DNA of 64,000 nt from Lindgomyces ingoldianus (taxonomy: Eukaryota > Ascomycota > Dothideomycetes > Pleosporales > Lindgomycetaceae), in contig NW_022985208.1 in the NCBI RefSeq assembly GCF_010093535.1, positions 126,953-190,952 on the forward strand, in the 5' to 3' direction. Under the pieces are notes generated by a model that searched no databases, was not told where the DNA came from, and was given only the letters and a program-made list of their open reading frames with translations. Position numbers and translations under genes: made by a program. This document shows, piece by piece, positions 34,690 to 45,241 of this stretch. The first letter of the stretch is position 1. Each line of letters begins with the position of its first letter.

Positions 34690-35940
34690 ATGTCCGCCGC
34701 CGGTCCCAGCGGGCCATCCGCTTCGGCATCAGATCCAACGGCTGCGCCGACTGCTACATCTCCACCTCAAGAGGGCATATACGACGAGACAGTCCAAGAG
34801 CTTGAGCTAGACACTGCGACACCATCTGACTCAGACGCGGACTCGGCCTTCGACGGCCACTCGACCGCAAGTACCTCACTAGCATCCTCGATCCTCAATT
34901 ACGAATACTCCAACGGCCGCCGATACCATGGCTACCGCAGCGGCGCATATGTTCTTCCCAACGACGAAGACGAGCAAGACCGTCTCGACCTCCTTCACCA
35001 TATCTTCCTGCTCATCCTAAATGGCAAACTATACGATGCGCCCATTCCTCAAACCCCCACACGCATCCTCGACATCGGCACCGGCACCGGCATATGGGCC
35101 ATAGACTTCGCAGACGAGAACCCCGGCTCCGAAATCCTAGGCACCGATCTCTCCCCTATCCAACCCTCCTGGGTGCCCCCAAACGCTAAATTCTACATCG
35201 ACGACGCCGAGTCGGAGTGGGTGTACTCGCCGTCCGAAGCATTTGATTTCATACATGTACGGTGTTTGTCTGGCTCCATCAACGACTGGGATAAGCTATG
35301 TACACAGGCATACACACACTTGCAGCCGGGGGGTTGGCTCGAGTTCCAGGAACCCGAGGCGTGGGTTGTGAGTGATGACGATACAATCCAGCAGGCGGAG
35401 AATTTGCGCCACTGGCAGGATCTGTGTAATGAGGCGGCGGCGAAGTTCCAGAAGGATATAAGGTGTGCGGATTCGTTGAAGCAGCGGATGACAAATTCAG
35501 GATTTGTGGATATCCATGAGAAGGTTGTGAAGGTACGTTGAGTTCTTGCTGTTGTAGTTCAGATGCAGCCGCAGAAAAAGCAACGCCTGGGCTTTGTCTC
35601 CTGCAGGTCAGGGCCAGGGGTGCAGGCACCAGCCAGGATCAGCCCAGACAATCCGTACTTGCTTTTTCTCTAATCTCACCAGACTTTGACATGATGATCG
35701 TAGGTCCCGATAGGCCCCTGGCCCAAAGACCCGAAGATGAAAGAAATTGGTCGTTACCAGCGCGAACACATGGCCATGGGCATCGAACCCTACACTCTCG
35801 GTTTCATCGGCAAGATACTCGGGTGGAGCGAGCAGGAATGCAGAGTCCTCATCGCAAAGGTGGTGAACGACGTGCGCAACAAGAATCTGCATATGTATAT
35901 TCGGTTCTTCTTTGTTTGCGGACGCAAGTCTGGGGCGTGA
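34690..35940 (+). CDS. LaeA-like SAM-dependent methyltransferase
   Basis: Two exons: 34690-35532 and 35704-35940 (359 aa). The 171-nt intron joins HEKVVK to VPIGPWPKDPK, a standard junction of this family. The N-terminal 70 residues are acidic and disordered. Then comes NGRRYHGYRSGAYVLPNDEDEQDRLDLLHH, the usual entry to the fold, and the SAM motif LDIGTGTGIWAIDFADENP (motif I). Next are LGTDLSPIQPSWVPPN (motif II), FIHVRCLSG and LQPGGWLEFQE (motif III). These proteins form a large Pezizomycotina family that includes LaeA and many small-molecule or orphan methyltransferases. Nothing here singles out LaeA itself. It is divergent from a P450, which makes a small tailoring pair plausible. Confidence 0.9.
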
Positions 35941-36781
35941 TCTTCACTGTCGTGTGAGTAAGAAGGGCTAAGTTTTTTTTTTTTTTTTTTGCATTGCATT
36001 GCATTGCAAGTCAGTGCAAATGCATGTGTAGATGACAGACATCCAGACAGAGAGAAGGTCGGTGGGTCCTTGAACAAAGCATTTTCATGTGAGTTGTTTT
36101 AGCGGGCGTCAGTCACTGTAGGGATAATAGCATATGGCTATTAAAAGGTAGGGTCGTACATTGCGATGGACCATCCTATCTTCAAGTTCATTTCTTATAG
36201 GGATGCCTATGCAAGGGTCATGTGCATATTGCAGAATAAATAGGGTAGGTTTGATCTGCTAAACTCCTTGCTGGGATTAAAAGGAAAGCAATATGATGGT
36301 TAGGTTCTGCGGATATTCTGGATCAGATCCTTGCAGCTCCGATTAATGATTTCCGTGTCAACATCTCAGAGGTTGGTTTAGATTCGGAGTGCCTCCGTGG
36401 GGTGGCTATTTTGCAGAGCCCATATGCTCTACAGTGTATTCACGCATACCGTGAAACTTTAGCAGAACAGACTTAATTAGTTGGACTTCTCGTCAGGATC
36501 ATAGAGAACCTTAACAAGATGCAGACTTCTGTCTTAATTCCTGCATTACTCGTACCCTATTCCGCGTTGGCAAAGCGTATGCAGTGCAAGTTGCGGTATG
36601 AATGAGAGTATCCAAAACGATCAGCACCTGTATAAAATTCAGTGACCTACTGTGACATCTTCTTATCACAGATACCGATTCCCACAATATGTAGCCTTCC
36701 AACGCCAAATAATGCAAGATATCTTTTTGTCCCAGAACGCCATGTCATATCGAGAGCCTGACTTGAAATCGTGACATGTCT
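35941..36781. other. Intergenic with poly-T and GCATT repeat
   Basis: It holds an 18-base T run (about 35973-35990) followed directly by GCATT repeated three times. No gene is seen; it is flanked by two converging 3' ends. Confidence 0.5.
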
Positions 36782-37779
36782 CTATCTCCTTCGACTCCGA
36801 TCCCCACTCGCCTGCTGAGCCGCCTGTTGCGCAGCCTCATGTCCCAACTCAGCCCTCAACCCCTTCAACCTCTTCTCGGTCTGGTCCCGCCTCTTAGTCT
36901 CCTCCTCCAACTCCCTTTCCACAACCCCAATCTTCTCCCGAATAGACTGTATTAACGCCTGCTCTTGCTCCTGACTGAATGGCACATCGTCGCCTCCCTT
37001 ATCCGGTAATTGCGCACTCCGCTCTCCATTGGGGTACCCGCGTTTCGGGCGCCCACCCATCTGCGCCGCCATCATCGCCGCCTTCTTCCCGCCTTTCGCC
37101 GGCATTTGCAGGTAGTGCCATTGATCTTCCGACGTCAGGGCTTCGAATAGCGCTTCAGTAGGCTCGTTGAATTGCACGACTTCGAGGAACTCGGCGCGGA
37201 CTAGACCCGAGGCTTCTTGCGTCGCTTGCTGCTTCTCGTCGCCGTATTTTTCGAGCTGCAGGAAGTGTTGGCGGTATTGCGCCTTTTCGCCGCTGAGGGG
37301 TTGGAAGTGTAATCGGATGTCGATGTTGAAGCCACCCCAGCCCGTTTCTGTCACTTCAAATGGTGGGTTTTCGCAAGCTATGTGGGATATGTTAGCGGCA
37401 TAAAGGAAAAGAGGATCAAGGAGAGAGAGACTCACTCCGTAAGGGGTTCTCGTAGGTATTGAAGATCTTGAATTGCACCTTGTTCAACCAAGTCGTGAGG
37501 GAAGGGTCACCTTGCGGCTGTCGCACGTATACTGTCCATCGTTTCGTGTGGTCATCGGGGATGCCCTTTGGGCGGGAGGGATCGCCGAGTGGGGGGAGGG
37601 TGTAGGCTTCTGAGCCGATGACTGAAAAAGATTAGTTTGAGGCTAGAAGGGATGGCGGCAGAGGTACGGACTGATATTTCGACTTATGCGCTTATTCTGC
37701 GCGTCCTTAGTGCTTGCTTCTAAGCAGAATAGAGATATCCAGTTACCTTGACGCGCTTGTTGGCCGCTGGCGCAGGCAT
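36782..37779 (-). CDS. YAF9: YEATS-domain protein Yaf9
   Basis: Four exons: 37779-37747, 37696-37672, 37621-37436 and 37377-36782 (279 aa). Exon 2 is only 25 nt. Yaf9 is a subunit of the NuA4 histone acetyltransferase and SWR1 remodelling complexes and reads acylated lysines through its YEATS domain. The start MPAPAANKRVK is family-typical. The YEATS core has DHTKRWTVYVRQPQGDPSLTTWLNKVQFKI, the TYENPLR/ENPPFEVTETGWGGFNIDIRLHF segment with the Trp-Gly pair of the reader pocket, and QFNEPTEALFEAL. The C-terminus is a coiled coil (LIQSIREKIGVVERELEEETKRR). Length is somewhat above yeast Yaf9. The gene is divergent from the COQ11-like gene with about 500 bp between starts. Confidence 0.93.
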
Positions 37780-38281
37780 CTTCAAAGTGGCTTTGGGAGT
37801 CCGTTCAGTGAGGATAATAGTGGGGCTCTAGTCTTAATAGGTAAAAGGATTCAGAAGGTGCTGAATAGTTGCGACAGGGACTCTGCAGGGCGAAAAAATT
37901 TAAAAGAGTGTTTGGATGGGAGGGCTCAATAAACGTTCAGAGTTGAGAGAAGCGGGAGGTGCGGAGGTTTCTCTGAAGCATTCTGCCGAAGTTTCTCCGT
38001 TCGCCGTAGCTCCCCCAGGTCAGCACTGTATGGAGGGAATATGGCGGTTAGGTCGCTGCATGATTCGAAATATACACATTCTAATAGTCTTCACTGCGAT
38101 TTCCAGCTTCAACCAAAACGTGGATGCAATGTTAGAGCTAGCGGGCAAAGGCGGAGGAAGGTCTTGGCATTTATCCCTGCGGCTGTTCCCTGGTGCTCCC
38201 AGGCTAGTGGAGTGATGTCAAGACTCCTGCTTCGTCCATCGCAGCAGCCATGTCTTCAATACACCAAGACAATATTGATCA
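37780..38281. promoter_or_regulatory. Divergent promoter: YAF9 / COQ11-like
   Basis: These 502 bases lie between two head-to-head housekeeping genes. Short frames inside show no domain. No RNA gene is seen. Confidence 0.4.
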
Positions 38282-39333
38282 ATGGCACAGGCGGCGAAGA
38301 AGAAGCTCGTAGTCTGTGGTGGAAATGGGTTTCTGGGTAACTTAGCATATTTCCCAACGTAATTGTTCATCTACAGCTTTTAATGTGCTAATCGAATTTA
38401 GGGAGCCGCATCTGCAAAGCTGCCGCACATCGCGGATGGCAGGTCACGTCAATAAGGTACGGTGTATCCCAAGCTTGGTGTTTTTGTATGCTAAGTCTCG
38501 TTCACAGTCGCTCCGGTGATCCCAATTGGTCCTCCCTATCCTCATCCCCCAATCCCCCAACTTGGTCCAAAAATATCTCCTGGCAGAAGGGTGACATCCT
38601 CAATCCCTCGACATATACATCTCATCTCGAAAACGCAGATGCTGTAGTACATTCTATGGGCATACTTCTTGAAGCAGATTACAAGGCGGTCGTGTCAGGG
38701 AAAGAGTCGCCGTGGAGTGGTCTCCAGCGTGCATTTAGTGCCACGAAAGCCGGAACCCAGAATCCATTGGAGAGAAAAGAAGGGGAGCCGCTAAGGCCGC
38801 AGGAGAAAGATGGGCAGCTGACTTATGAGGTTATGAATCGGGATACTGGTATAAACTTTCCATTTCCTAACCAAACTCTTCAGGTATCTTGCTAACGAGT
38901 ATCCCCAGCGGTCAGTCTTGCAAAAGAGGCCTCTCTGAAGTCCGTCCCGAATTTCGTCTACATTTCCGCTGCAGCTGGCACACCTATCCTTCCCACCCGC
39001 TATATTTCGACCAAGCGCGAAGCGGAATCTATAATATCCACTACCTTCCCAAAGATGCGGAGCATCTTCATCCGAGCACCGTTCATGTACGATTCATCGA
39101 GGAGCTTCACAATACCTATTGCTGTTGCCGGGAGTGTTGCATCTATAGTTAATGGCATGGTTGGAGGAAGGCTCACATGGTTGATGGGTGCTGGAGGGAT
39201 AAAGCCCCTCAAAGCGGACCTTGTTGGCGAGGCTGTGGTTGAAGCGCTTGAAGATGAAAGCGTTCATGGGCCGGTGGAAGTCAAAGAGATTGAAACCCTG
39301 GGAATGCAGGCTTGGAGAAAGAACATGCTATAA
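38282..39333 (+). CDS. Coq11-like NAD(P)-binding protein
   Basis: Four exons: 38282-38336, 38402-38456, 38508-38848 and 38909-39333 (291 aa; the exon sum is a multiple of three). It is an atypical short-chain dehydrogenase fold. The Rossmann glycine motif is KLVVCGGNGFLGSRICKAA near residues 8-26, then TSISRSG. VVHSMGILLE and NFVYISAAAGTP are the usual later strands, and the IISTTFPKMRSIFIRAPFMYD segment follows. Together this matches yeast YLR290C/Coq11 and its fungal orthologues, mitochondrial proteins of the coenzyme Q synthome. The N-terminus is not a strong targeting peptide as read here. It shares an upstream region with YAF9. The enzymatic reaction of Coq11 is not established. Confidence 0.85.
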
Positions 39334-39809
39334 GGTCTCGGCAATGTATAGTATTGCTGATTGTACAATAGTTCTTATCTCACTCGCCACTCAAGAGCAA
39401 TAGAATTGGCATTGGCGGCTTCACTACTGCATGCTAGTATTGCGCATATAAAGCCAAGGACCTGCCATTTGTCCCTTTGCATCTTCAAACATTATTCTGC
39501 ACTTGTTTCGCACTGTTTACGACGCGAATGATGAGAATAATGACCGAACCGGTAGCGCTCGAAAAGGAGGACTTCTGAACATCTCAGCGGGATACTCCCG
39601 CGCCACGTTCGGACGTCCCACGCCGCAGTGGCTGGAGTTTCATCTGACTACTTCCGATTCGTGCCTAGGGACATCTACCTCTCACGTGAGCGTGCAAGAT
39701 ACGTCCCTGAAATGATTTAAAGAGCCAGCCTCCGTCGCTAAATTTCCCGTCTAGATGACCTTCCAGGCTATTTCTTCTCCCGCGGTCCTTCATTAACCCG
39801 TTTCTGATT
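39334..39809. other. Intergenic, no gene seen
   Basis: These 476 bases lie between two plus-strand genes. They contain the promoter of the phosphodiesterase gene; only a chance 70-aa frame is present. Confidence 0.4.
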
Positions 39810-41234
39810 ATGTCCGCAAAAGCGGTTGATGTATATTCCTACATCTCTCTCCCTGGCTACTCAGTCCAATTCGTAGTTTCACATGAGAGTATCACACACA
39901 CCCAAGCGGATAATTTCAGCTGCCACCATCTCGAAATCGAATCCTTGAACATTTCCGGTACATCCGACGCGATTACCCAATTCAAATGGACTGTATATAA
40001 TCCCAACGGTGGGGCTATTGCATCCAAATACAACGATATCCATCTTGCAAACGGAAAACTGGAAACCGGGAAAATAGCATCTCCTGAAACCGAACCCCCC
40101 ATCAAAATCTCCGACGTGATTATTACATCCTGTATCTACTCCGCCGGGCCCGGAAACGCCGGGCTCACCAACAGACACCAATGCTCCATCACAATAACCT
40201 CAATATCAAACCGGCACTGGATGAAGAGCGTCGCACCGCCAGGTTCTACAGCCGCGCAACTCCCCTTCTCACGCTTTGTTCTACCATCACCTCACGATTG
40301 CGGCATGAACAGCCTACAAACATGCGAATCCATACTCGCAGTCGCCGATCTTGACATGGTGCATCAACTCAAGAATTTCATTCCTAACGCAAATCAGTTT
40401 AAAGACACACCCGATCAATTCCTCCTTGACCATCTCCGGGAGATTGTATATGGAACCGCGATTACACAGAAAGAAAGCATAGCAACAATGTTGGCGCTGG
40501 GGGCACGATATTTCGAACTCCGGCCTGCGAAACTACTACCCTTTTTTCAGAAAGCTTCAAACCTGCCTAATGCTTACTATTTCCACCACTCGTTGATTCC
40601 TGGGATATCATTTAGGGACTTTCTAAGTGAGGTGGTTGGGTTTCTGGATGAGGAAAGGATGGAGATTGTGGTGCTACATGTGAGGTATGATAATATTGTT
40701 GCCGAGTGCGAAAGACCTAGTATGAGTGAAGTATTCGATATGCTAGATTCGACGTGCGAGAAAGTGAAGAACCCTCCGCTACGATGGGAAGATGGAACAT
40801 GTTTTTCGCGTTCTATCGACGAGTTCCGGCAGTTAGGTATTCGACTCATTGTCCTTTTTGAGGCAGAGAAATACGACTCCTACAACCCCAAAGCTTATGC
40901 AACTCTCACTCCGACCCCCATTTTGGAGTGCTTTGAAGCGATGACAACAGAAGGGCAGGAAAGCACCGATCTTACAGTCTTGCAATGCCAGGCTACGAGC
41001 CAAGCTATTGGGGAGGTTATGATCGAGAGTATACGAAATTCTAAGGCGGCAGGGAGTTGCTTGATGAGTACCAAGGCGAGGAATGATATGGTGCTGTTAC
41101 CGTGGATCAAAGAGAATTTGGAGAAGAAGTTAAGAGCGGAGAGATTGTGTGTTGTTATGGATGATTGGGTAGATGCTGGGTTGGTAGATGTTTGTGTACA
41201 GATTAGTCGGAGGAGGTTGGGTGTTGGTGGGTAG
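39810..41234 (+). CDS. PLC-like phosphodiesterase domain protein
   Basis: Single exon, 474 aa. The N-terminal third is a beta-rich domain of unknown role (for example WTVYNPNGGAIASKYNDIHLANGKL), seen ahead of the catalytic barrel in some fungal proteins. The rest is a PI-PLC X-type TIM barrel. It has SPHDCGMNS with the first catalytic-type His, ARYFELRPAKL on the next strand and YYFHHSLIPGISFRDFLSEVVGFLDE with the second His. ERMEIVVLHVRY, RLIVLFEAEKY and the C-terminal CVVMDDWVDAGLVDVCVQISRRRL follow. There is no signal peptide and no C2, PH or EF-hand domain, so it is not a classic calcium-dependent PLC. The likely reaction is cleavage of a phosphodiester in a lipid head group, substrate unknown. 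Confidence 0.78.
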   Translation: MSAKAVDVYSYISLPGYSVQFVVSHESITHTQADNFSCHHLEIESLNISGTSDAITQFKWTVYNPNGGAIASKYNDIHLANGKLETGKIASPETEPPIKISDVIITSCIYSAGPGNAGLTNRHQCSITITSISNRHWMKSVAPPGSTAAQLPFSRFVLPSPHDCGMNSLQTCESILAVADLDMVHQLKNFIPNANQFKDTPDQFLLDHLREIVYGTAITQKESIATMLALGARYFELRPAKLLPFFQKASNLPNAYYFHHSLIPGISFRDFLSEVVGFLDEERMEIVVLHVRYDNIVAECERPSMSEVFDMLDSTCEKVKNPPLRWEDGTCFSRSIDEFRQLGIRLIVLFEAEKYDSYNPKAYATLTPTPILECFEAMTTEGQESTDLTVLQCQATSQAIGEVMIESIRNSKAAGSCLMSTKARNDMVLLPWIKENLEKKLRAERLCVVMDDWVDAGLVDVCVQISRRRLGVGG

Positions 41235-41932
41235 GGGTACAAAGTCGGGGCAAATGCTTTTTTATTGCGTTCTAGCTTGTCGCTGACCTTATTACGCACT
41301 ATCACTATTCTTTAACCCAAACGTACGATGATAGCATTGCTATGTCCCGATTTGCTAAAGAAAGGCTGCTGGAGCTTCCTGAGGCATTCTTAATTTCACC
41401 CCATAATGTACAATGCTGCAGTCTCGCCCCACTCAGTGGCAGATTCTGTGAAAGAACAATGTATTTGTGTATAAGGCACACATGGGCAAGGAACTTGCAC
41501 AAACCTGTAGTTTCAATTGAGGAATCTTAGCATCGACGGCTTGAAAGGGACGACCAAGTTTAGAAGAGCGGCTAGTCGTCTAACTCTGCAAGTGTGAGTA
41601 TGGACAAAGGAATGAAAGATTCATTTGTATGATCACGCCCAGGTTGTGCAGGATACAATGATTCAACAATTCATAAAGTTTAGTCCCGTGAGGTCATCAA
41701 CAAAGAAAAGTTCGGCACTTCTCCCCCTTCCACATATAGGAAGCTCCAATATATAACTCTCCAAACCCTCCCCAAGACGAATCCATCTTCAAAGACAACT
41801 CATTTCAGCTCTAGTTGAACTGTATCTTACACTGCCTACAAAAGGGTAAACAGCTCTCGAGTAACGATTTCGCTTTCGCCTTGTTAGACAAGACCTCGAT
41901 ATTACATTTTTCTATCCAAGCCATGTCTCTGA
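41235..41932. other. Intergenic, no gene seen
   Basis: About 700 bases downstream of the phosphodiesterase gene. Only chance frames are present and no RNA motif is seen. Confidence 0.4.
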
Positions 41933-42279
41933 ACTCCATAGTAGAAGAGATCCCTGATTCCTGGAACACAAGCTAAATTTCATCGATGACAACCTTGGTC
42001 TCGCTAGTACAAAGGAGGCCACACCCAAGCACAAGGAAGCTCAAAACCTCGAGGCCCATTGCTACTCTCCTCTCTCTGAGGACCCTAGCGCTTGTTTAGT
42101 TAGCTAACATGTTCGCAGTATTGAAACTATGATCAGCTTTCGACACAGCCATCGTAGAACTTCGAGATGCGGTCCAACATTACGACCATGCCTACCTTGA
42201 TACCCTCCGTAACATAGCTATGCACCATCGCGCCGTCCTCGAGGTCCGCAGACCCGTCGCTGATACCGCTGCTAACTAA
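41933..42279 (+). pseudogene. Possible eroded coding stretch
   Basis: Three coherent peptide blocks follow one another in different frames. The first starts at an ATG (MSLNSIVEEIPDSWNTS, 41933). The second reads KLNFIDDNLGLASTKEATP and continues to about 42105. The third reads FDTAIVELRDAVQHYDHAY and continues to a stop at 42279. Between blocks two and three lies a GCTAAC branch-like sequence and TTCGCAG, a plausible old intron end. Blocks one and two need a one-base shift. I recognise no family. It could be a decayed gene or a real one with an intron I misread. Confidence 0.3.
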
Positions 42280-42689
42280 CCAAAAGATGTACCCAACCTT
42301 ATCATGTCCCTATGGTCCTCGAGCCCACCACGACCGATCTCTATGTACCGAGCAGCAGCTAGACGTCCGGTCTCAGCCCGTGGAAGGGAATACGACAAAA
42401 TAGGAGACGTCTCAGATGAAATGGGGTGGGGAAGGTTAGTATACCTCAGACATGGGAAAATTGTTTCTCTGAACACGCCAAGGCCGAAGACTACTGTTAC
42501 TTTTTGCGTTTGAACCTATATTCTCGCTAACAGCCAGGCAACCATGACTTGAGATTGACTCATCCACGCGCCCTACGAACGACAACCACTATCGGAGATT
42601 TCTGGTGATTTGATGTCTTGTGATATAAAAGTCATATTACAACAAGAAGGCAACTTAGATAACCATAACAGGTATAATAATTGTACAAC
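42280..42689. other. Intergenic upstream of the SDR gene
   Basis: About 410 bases. No coding support. AT-rich sequence just before 42690 is probably the SDR promoter. Confidence 0.4.
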
Positions 42690-43506
42690 ATGTCTGTCGT
42701 ACTCATTCTAGGTGCTGGCTCGAACATTGGTCAGAATGTGGCGACTGTTTTCGCTGCACATGGCTGGAGGATCGCGAGTGCTTCCCGTAGCCGTGAGGAC
42801 AAAATAGCGGATGACACGCATCTTGATCTTCATGTAGACCTATCTCAGCCAGGCTCGATACCAGAGGTCTTTAGGAAGGTCAAGTCACATTGGGCTGCCC
42901 CATCTGTAGTCATTTACAATGGTACGTCAAGCGATTCTTCCAACTTTCAGTTATCACAGTACTATCATGCTGATTTTGAAGGTGCCAAAAGAACCTTAGT
43001 CGATGCCCGAGACCCGTTAACACCAATCACACTTAAGCAGCACGAGGAAGAGATGGCGATAAATCTAACAAGTGCCTTCATAGCCGCTCAGCAAGCTGTT
43101 GTGGGTTTTCGATTATTGCCTGCATCTGAGCCAAAGGTCTTTTTTCTACACCGGGAACAAGCTCAACGTGATGCCTTCTCCAGCTGTACTCACCTTCGGC
43201 TTGGGCAAGACCGCGGCAGCTCACATGATCTGGGATGCCAGCGTTGCGTACAAGGATGATGGTTTCAGGTACGAACATACCTCTTACTCATCTAGAACAT
43301 GCTAATAGCTGTTTAGATTTTATTTTACCGACGAGCGTTTTCCAGATGGCTCTCCGATACGAGACCAGATGAGTGGCGAGGCGCGAGCGGCCGAATACAT
43401 CAAGCTTGCCCAGTTGAAGGAGCAAGGGCCCTGGCATTATACGTTTGTAAAAGGCATGGGATATACCAACTTTTATGACGAGGATCGAAAGGCGTACTTC
43501 CTATGA
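42690..43506 (+). pseudogene. Short-chain dehydrogenase gene with a frame break
   Basis: Three exons: 42690-42921, 42982-43268 and 43317-43506. The protein is an atypical SDR: SVVLILGAGSNIGQNVATVFAAHGW is the nucleotide-binding start, then LDLHVDLSQPGSIPEVF, a strand ending VVIYNGAKR and NLTSAFIAAQQAVVGF. After LLPASEPKVFF the expected continuation YTGNKLNVMPSP is present but in another frame. The switch falls in a run of six T (43140-43145); five T would keep the frame. The summed exon length is one base more than a multiple of three, which agrees. The tail resumes as FYFTDERFPDGSPIRDQMSG and ends KGMGYTNFYDEDRKAYFL. The rest is intact with good splice sites, so a sequencing error or a very recent mutation is more likely than an old pseudogene. 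Confidence 0.72.
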
Positions 43507-44503
43507 GATTTGAGCTACACATGTGACATCAACTTGATATCACTGCATTGAGCCGCTTCAAATAGGGATGGAACCGGTGTTGTTGACATTTGACATTGAA
43601 CATTCAGCATTAGTGTTCTACAAATTCCATTAATTACTCGAAAAGACATTAAAATTAGTTCCTAAAATTCGCCCACTATGCGCTGCTCAAATCCAAAGGT
43701 GACATAGGTGCAGAGGAGAATGAAAAATGAACCAAATGGGTGCGTAGAGCGCCATCTCGCTCAACGATGAAAGAACGACAAGACGAGCGGCAGTACCAAC
43801 GGTAGGTCTACGAAGCTTGAGGGCAACGCTATAGTTCACATATGTGTCACAGAAGCTTTTAGGGTAGACATAGTCGTGCATTGACCGCATCTTAGAATTG
43901 TACAAGGCTTTGTTGAAAGTTTCGATGTTGGACGCGTTAGAGGACTGAATCGAACAGCAGGGCCCTTTGAAATCCTAGCCCCAACCTTGCTCCCAATCCA
44001 GAATCGGATTTTATAATATCTTGATCGCTTGGTAAAGGCTCCGCATAGGCACCAGTCTAACAGTCATCACAAATAAATTTCGCGGAAATGATGAGGTGGG
44101 ACATGTAGGGTCCATTTGCACTAGTCAGTATTTGCTTCCGCTGGAAGTACCGGGTTTTCCGGCACCATGGGAGGAGGGACGTTAAGGCTTCCTTTTTGTA
44201 ATACGCGAAGGTCTTCGCCAGGGTTACGGTTCCCGGTGATATAGAAGTTGATGAAGAACATAATTGTTAGACTTTTCGTAGACACCCTCAGTGGGTGCTA
44301 TCCCGCGGAGATTTCTCTCATGCTGCAATGTAATATCTAGAGTCCCATGCCAAACCTATTCGACATCCTATGGTGAAATAACACTTCCGGGGTAAAGACA
44401 TACCTGCGGCAGCTGCAGGGTGAACGCCAATGTTTCCCAAGCGCCTAAACTCCCAAAATAAAGTCCTCAAGGCCCCGGATCAAGCCTTCGCCTTGTAAAA
44501 ATA
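43507..44503. other. Intergenic, no gene seen
   Basis: About 1 kb after the SDR gene. No domain or structured RNA was recognised before the U6-like copy. Confidence 0.4.
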
Positions 44504-44603
44504 AAATAAAAAATTGTGTGCTTCTTTGACCGAGTGTGTCATCCTGAGGGGAGCGACCATGCTAGTCTTCTCTGTATCGATGCGAATGGACAAGATGCCT
44601 GGA
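44504..44603 (-). pseudogene. U6 snRNA-like sequence, copy B
   Basis: On the minus strand it reads CGATACAGAGAAGACTAGCA (ACAGAGA box and AGC intact, one C for T between them). Then come TGGTCGCTCCCCTCAGGATGACACACT and GTCAAAGAAG, followed by a run of six T, a normal polymerase III terminator. The internal stem-loop region is altered (CGCTCCCC in place of CCCCTGCGC), so pairing there would be poor. It shares CTCAGGATGA with copy A at 9768-9860, where CAAGG or TAAGG is more usual, so the two are probably related. It reads as a decayed U6 gene. Confidence 0.55.
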
Positions 44604-45064
44604 GGTGAAAGAATATTTTTGGGAATTGGAACTACTAGAGACAACTTTTGTGAGGTTAATGATGCAGGACAACGAGTCAAATGGGGCTGTTTTGGTGGCG
44701 GGAAGTGTTTGGGACACGTCATGAATACAGGCTCAAACACTGACTATGCAACGCACAGCGTCATTGCTGTAGGAAGAGCTACAACGGTGAAATTGAAGTT
44801 TGTGAGCCTTTTTGCTGAGTGCTTTATCGAACGTCTATAATGATTACCTACCTTAGACTGCCCGAATACTAACGCGGACACGATTCCTCTAGTCTTCCAG
44901 CAACACCCTCAGAACACCTTCCTCGCTATAGCATTATATCTCCGCAACAGCGACGAGCCTCCAGGCCATACTATCACCGCAGGTGACTCCCCAGACAGTC
45001 TCATTAGTGACCGATTGCTCCATATCTCTAGCTCACCACACTATCCCAAAACCTCCACGGCACT

Positions 45065-45241
45065 ATGCCTCACGCCGCCGTCGTCGCGCAGGCTATCCTC
45101 TGTATCGCGATTGTCGCCTACGTCCGCCTGAATATCCGCTTGGTCTTATACTATTTCCTAGATTACAGTCGCCGATGGATCCACCGCGCTTATGCCTTCG
45201 CCGGCTTGGTAGCCTTCTGGCTTCGGAATCTCCATGCCTAA
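45065..45241 (+). CDS. Possible 58-aa membrane microprotein
   Basis: An ATG frame too short for usual gene calling. The peptide begins MPHAAVVAQAILCIAIVAYVRL, with one clear hydrophobic helix, then alternates basic and aromatic residues (YYFLDYSRRWIHRAYAF) and ends with a second hydrophobic stretch. Third codon positions are mostly C or G, unlike the AT-leaning surroundings, which is what coding sequence looks like here. An overlapping frame is also open from upstream, so this may be a gene fragment. Confidence 0.28.
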   Translation: MPHAAVVAQAILCIAIVAYVRLNIRLVLYYFLDYSRRWIHRAYAFAGLVAFWLRNLHA

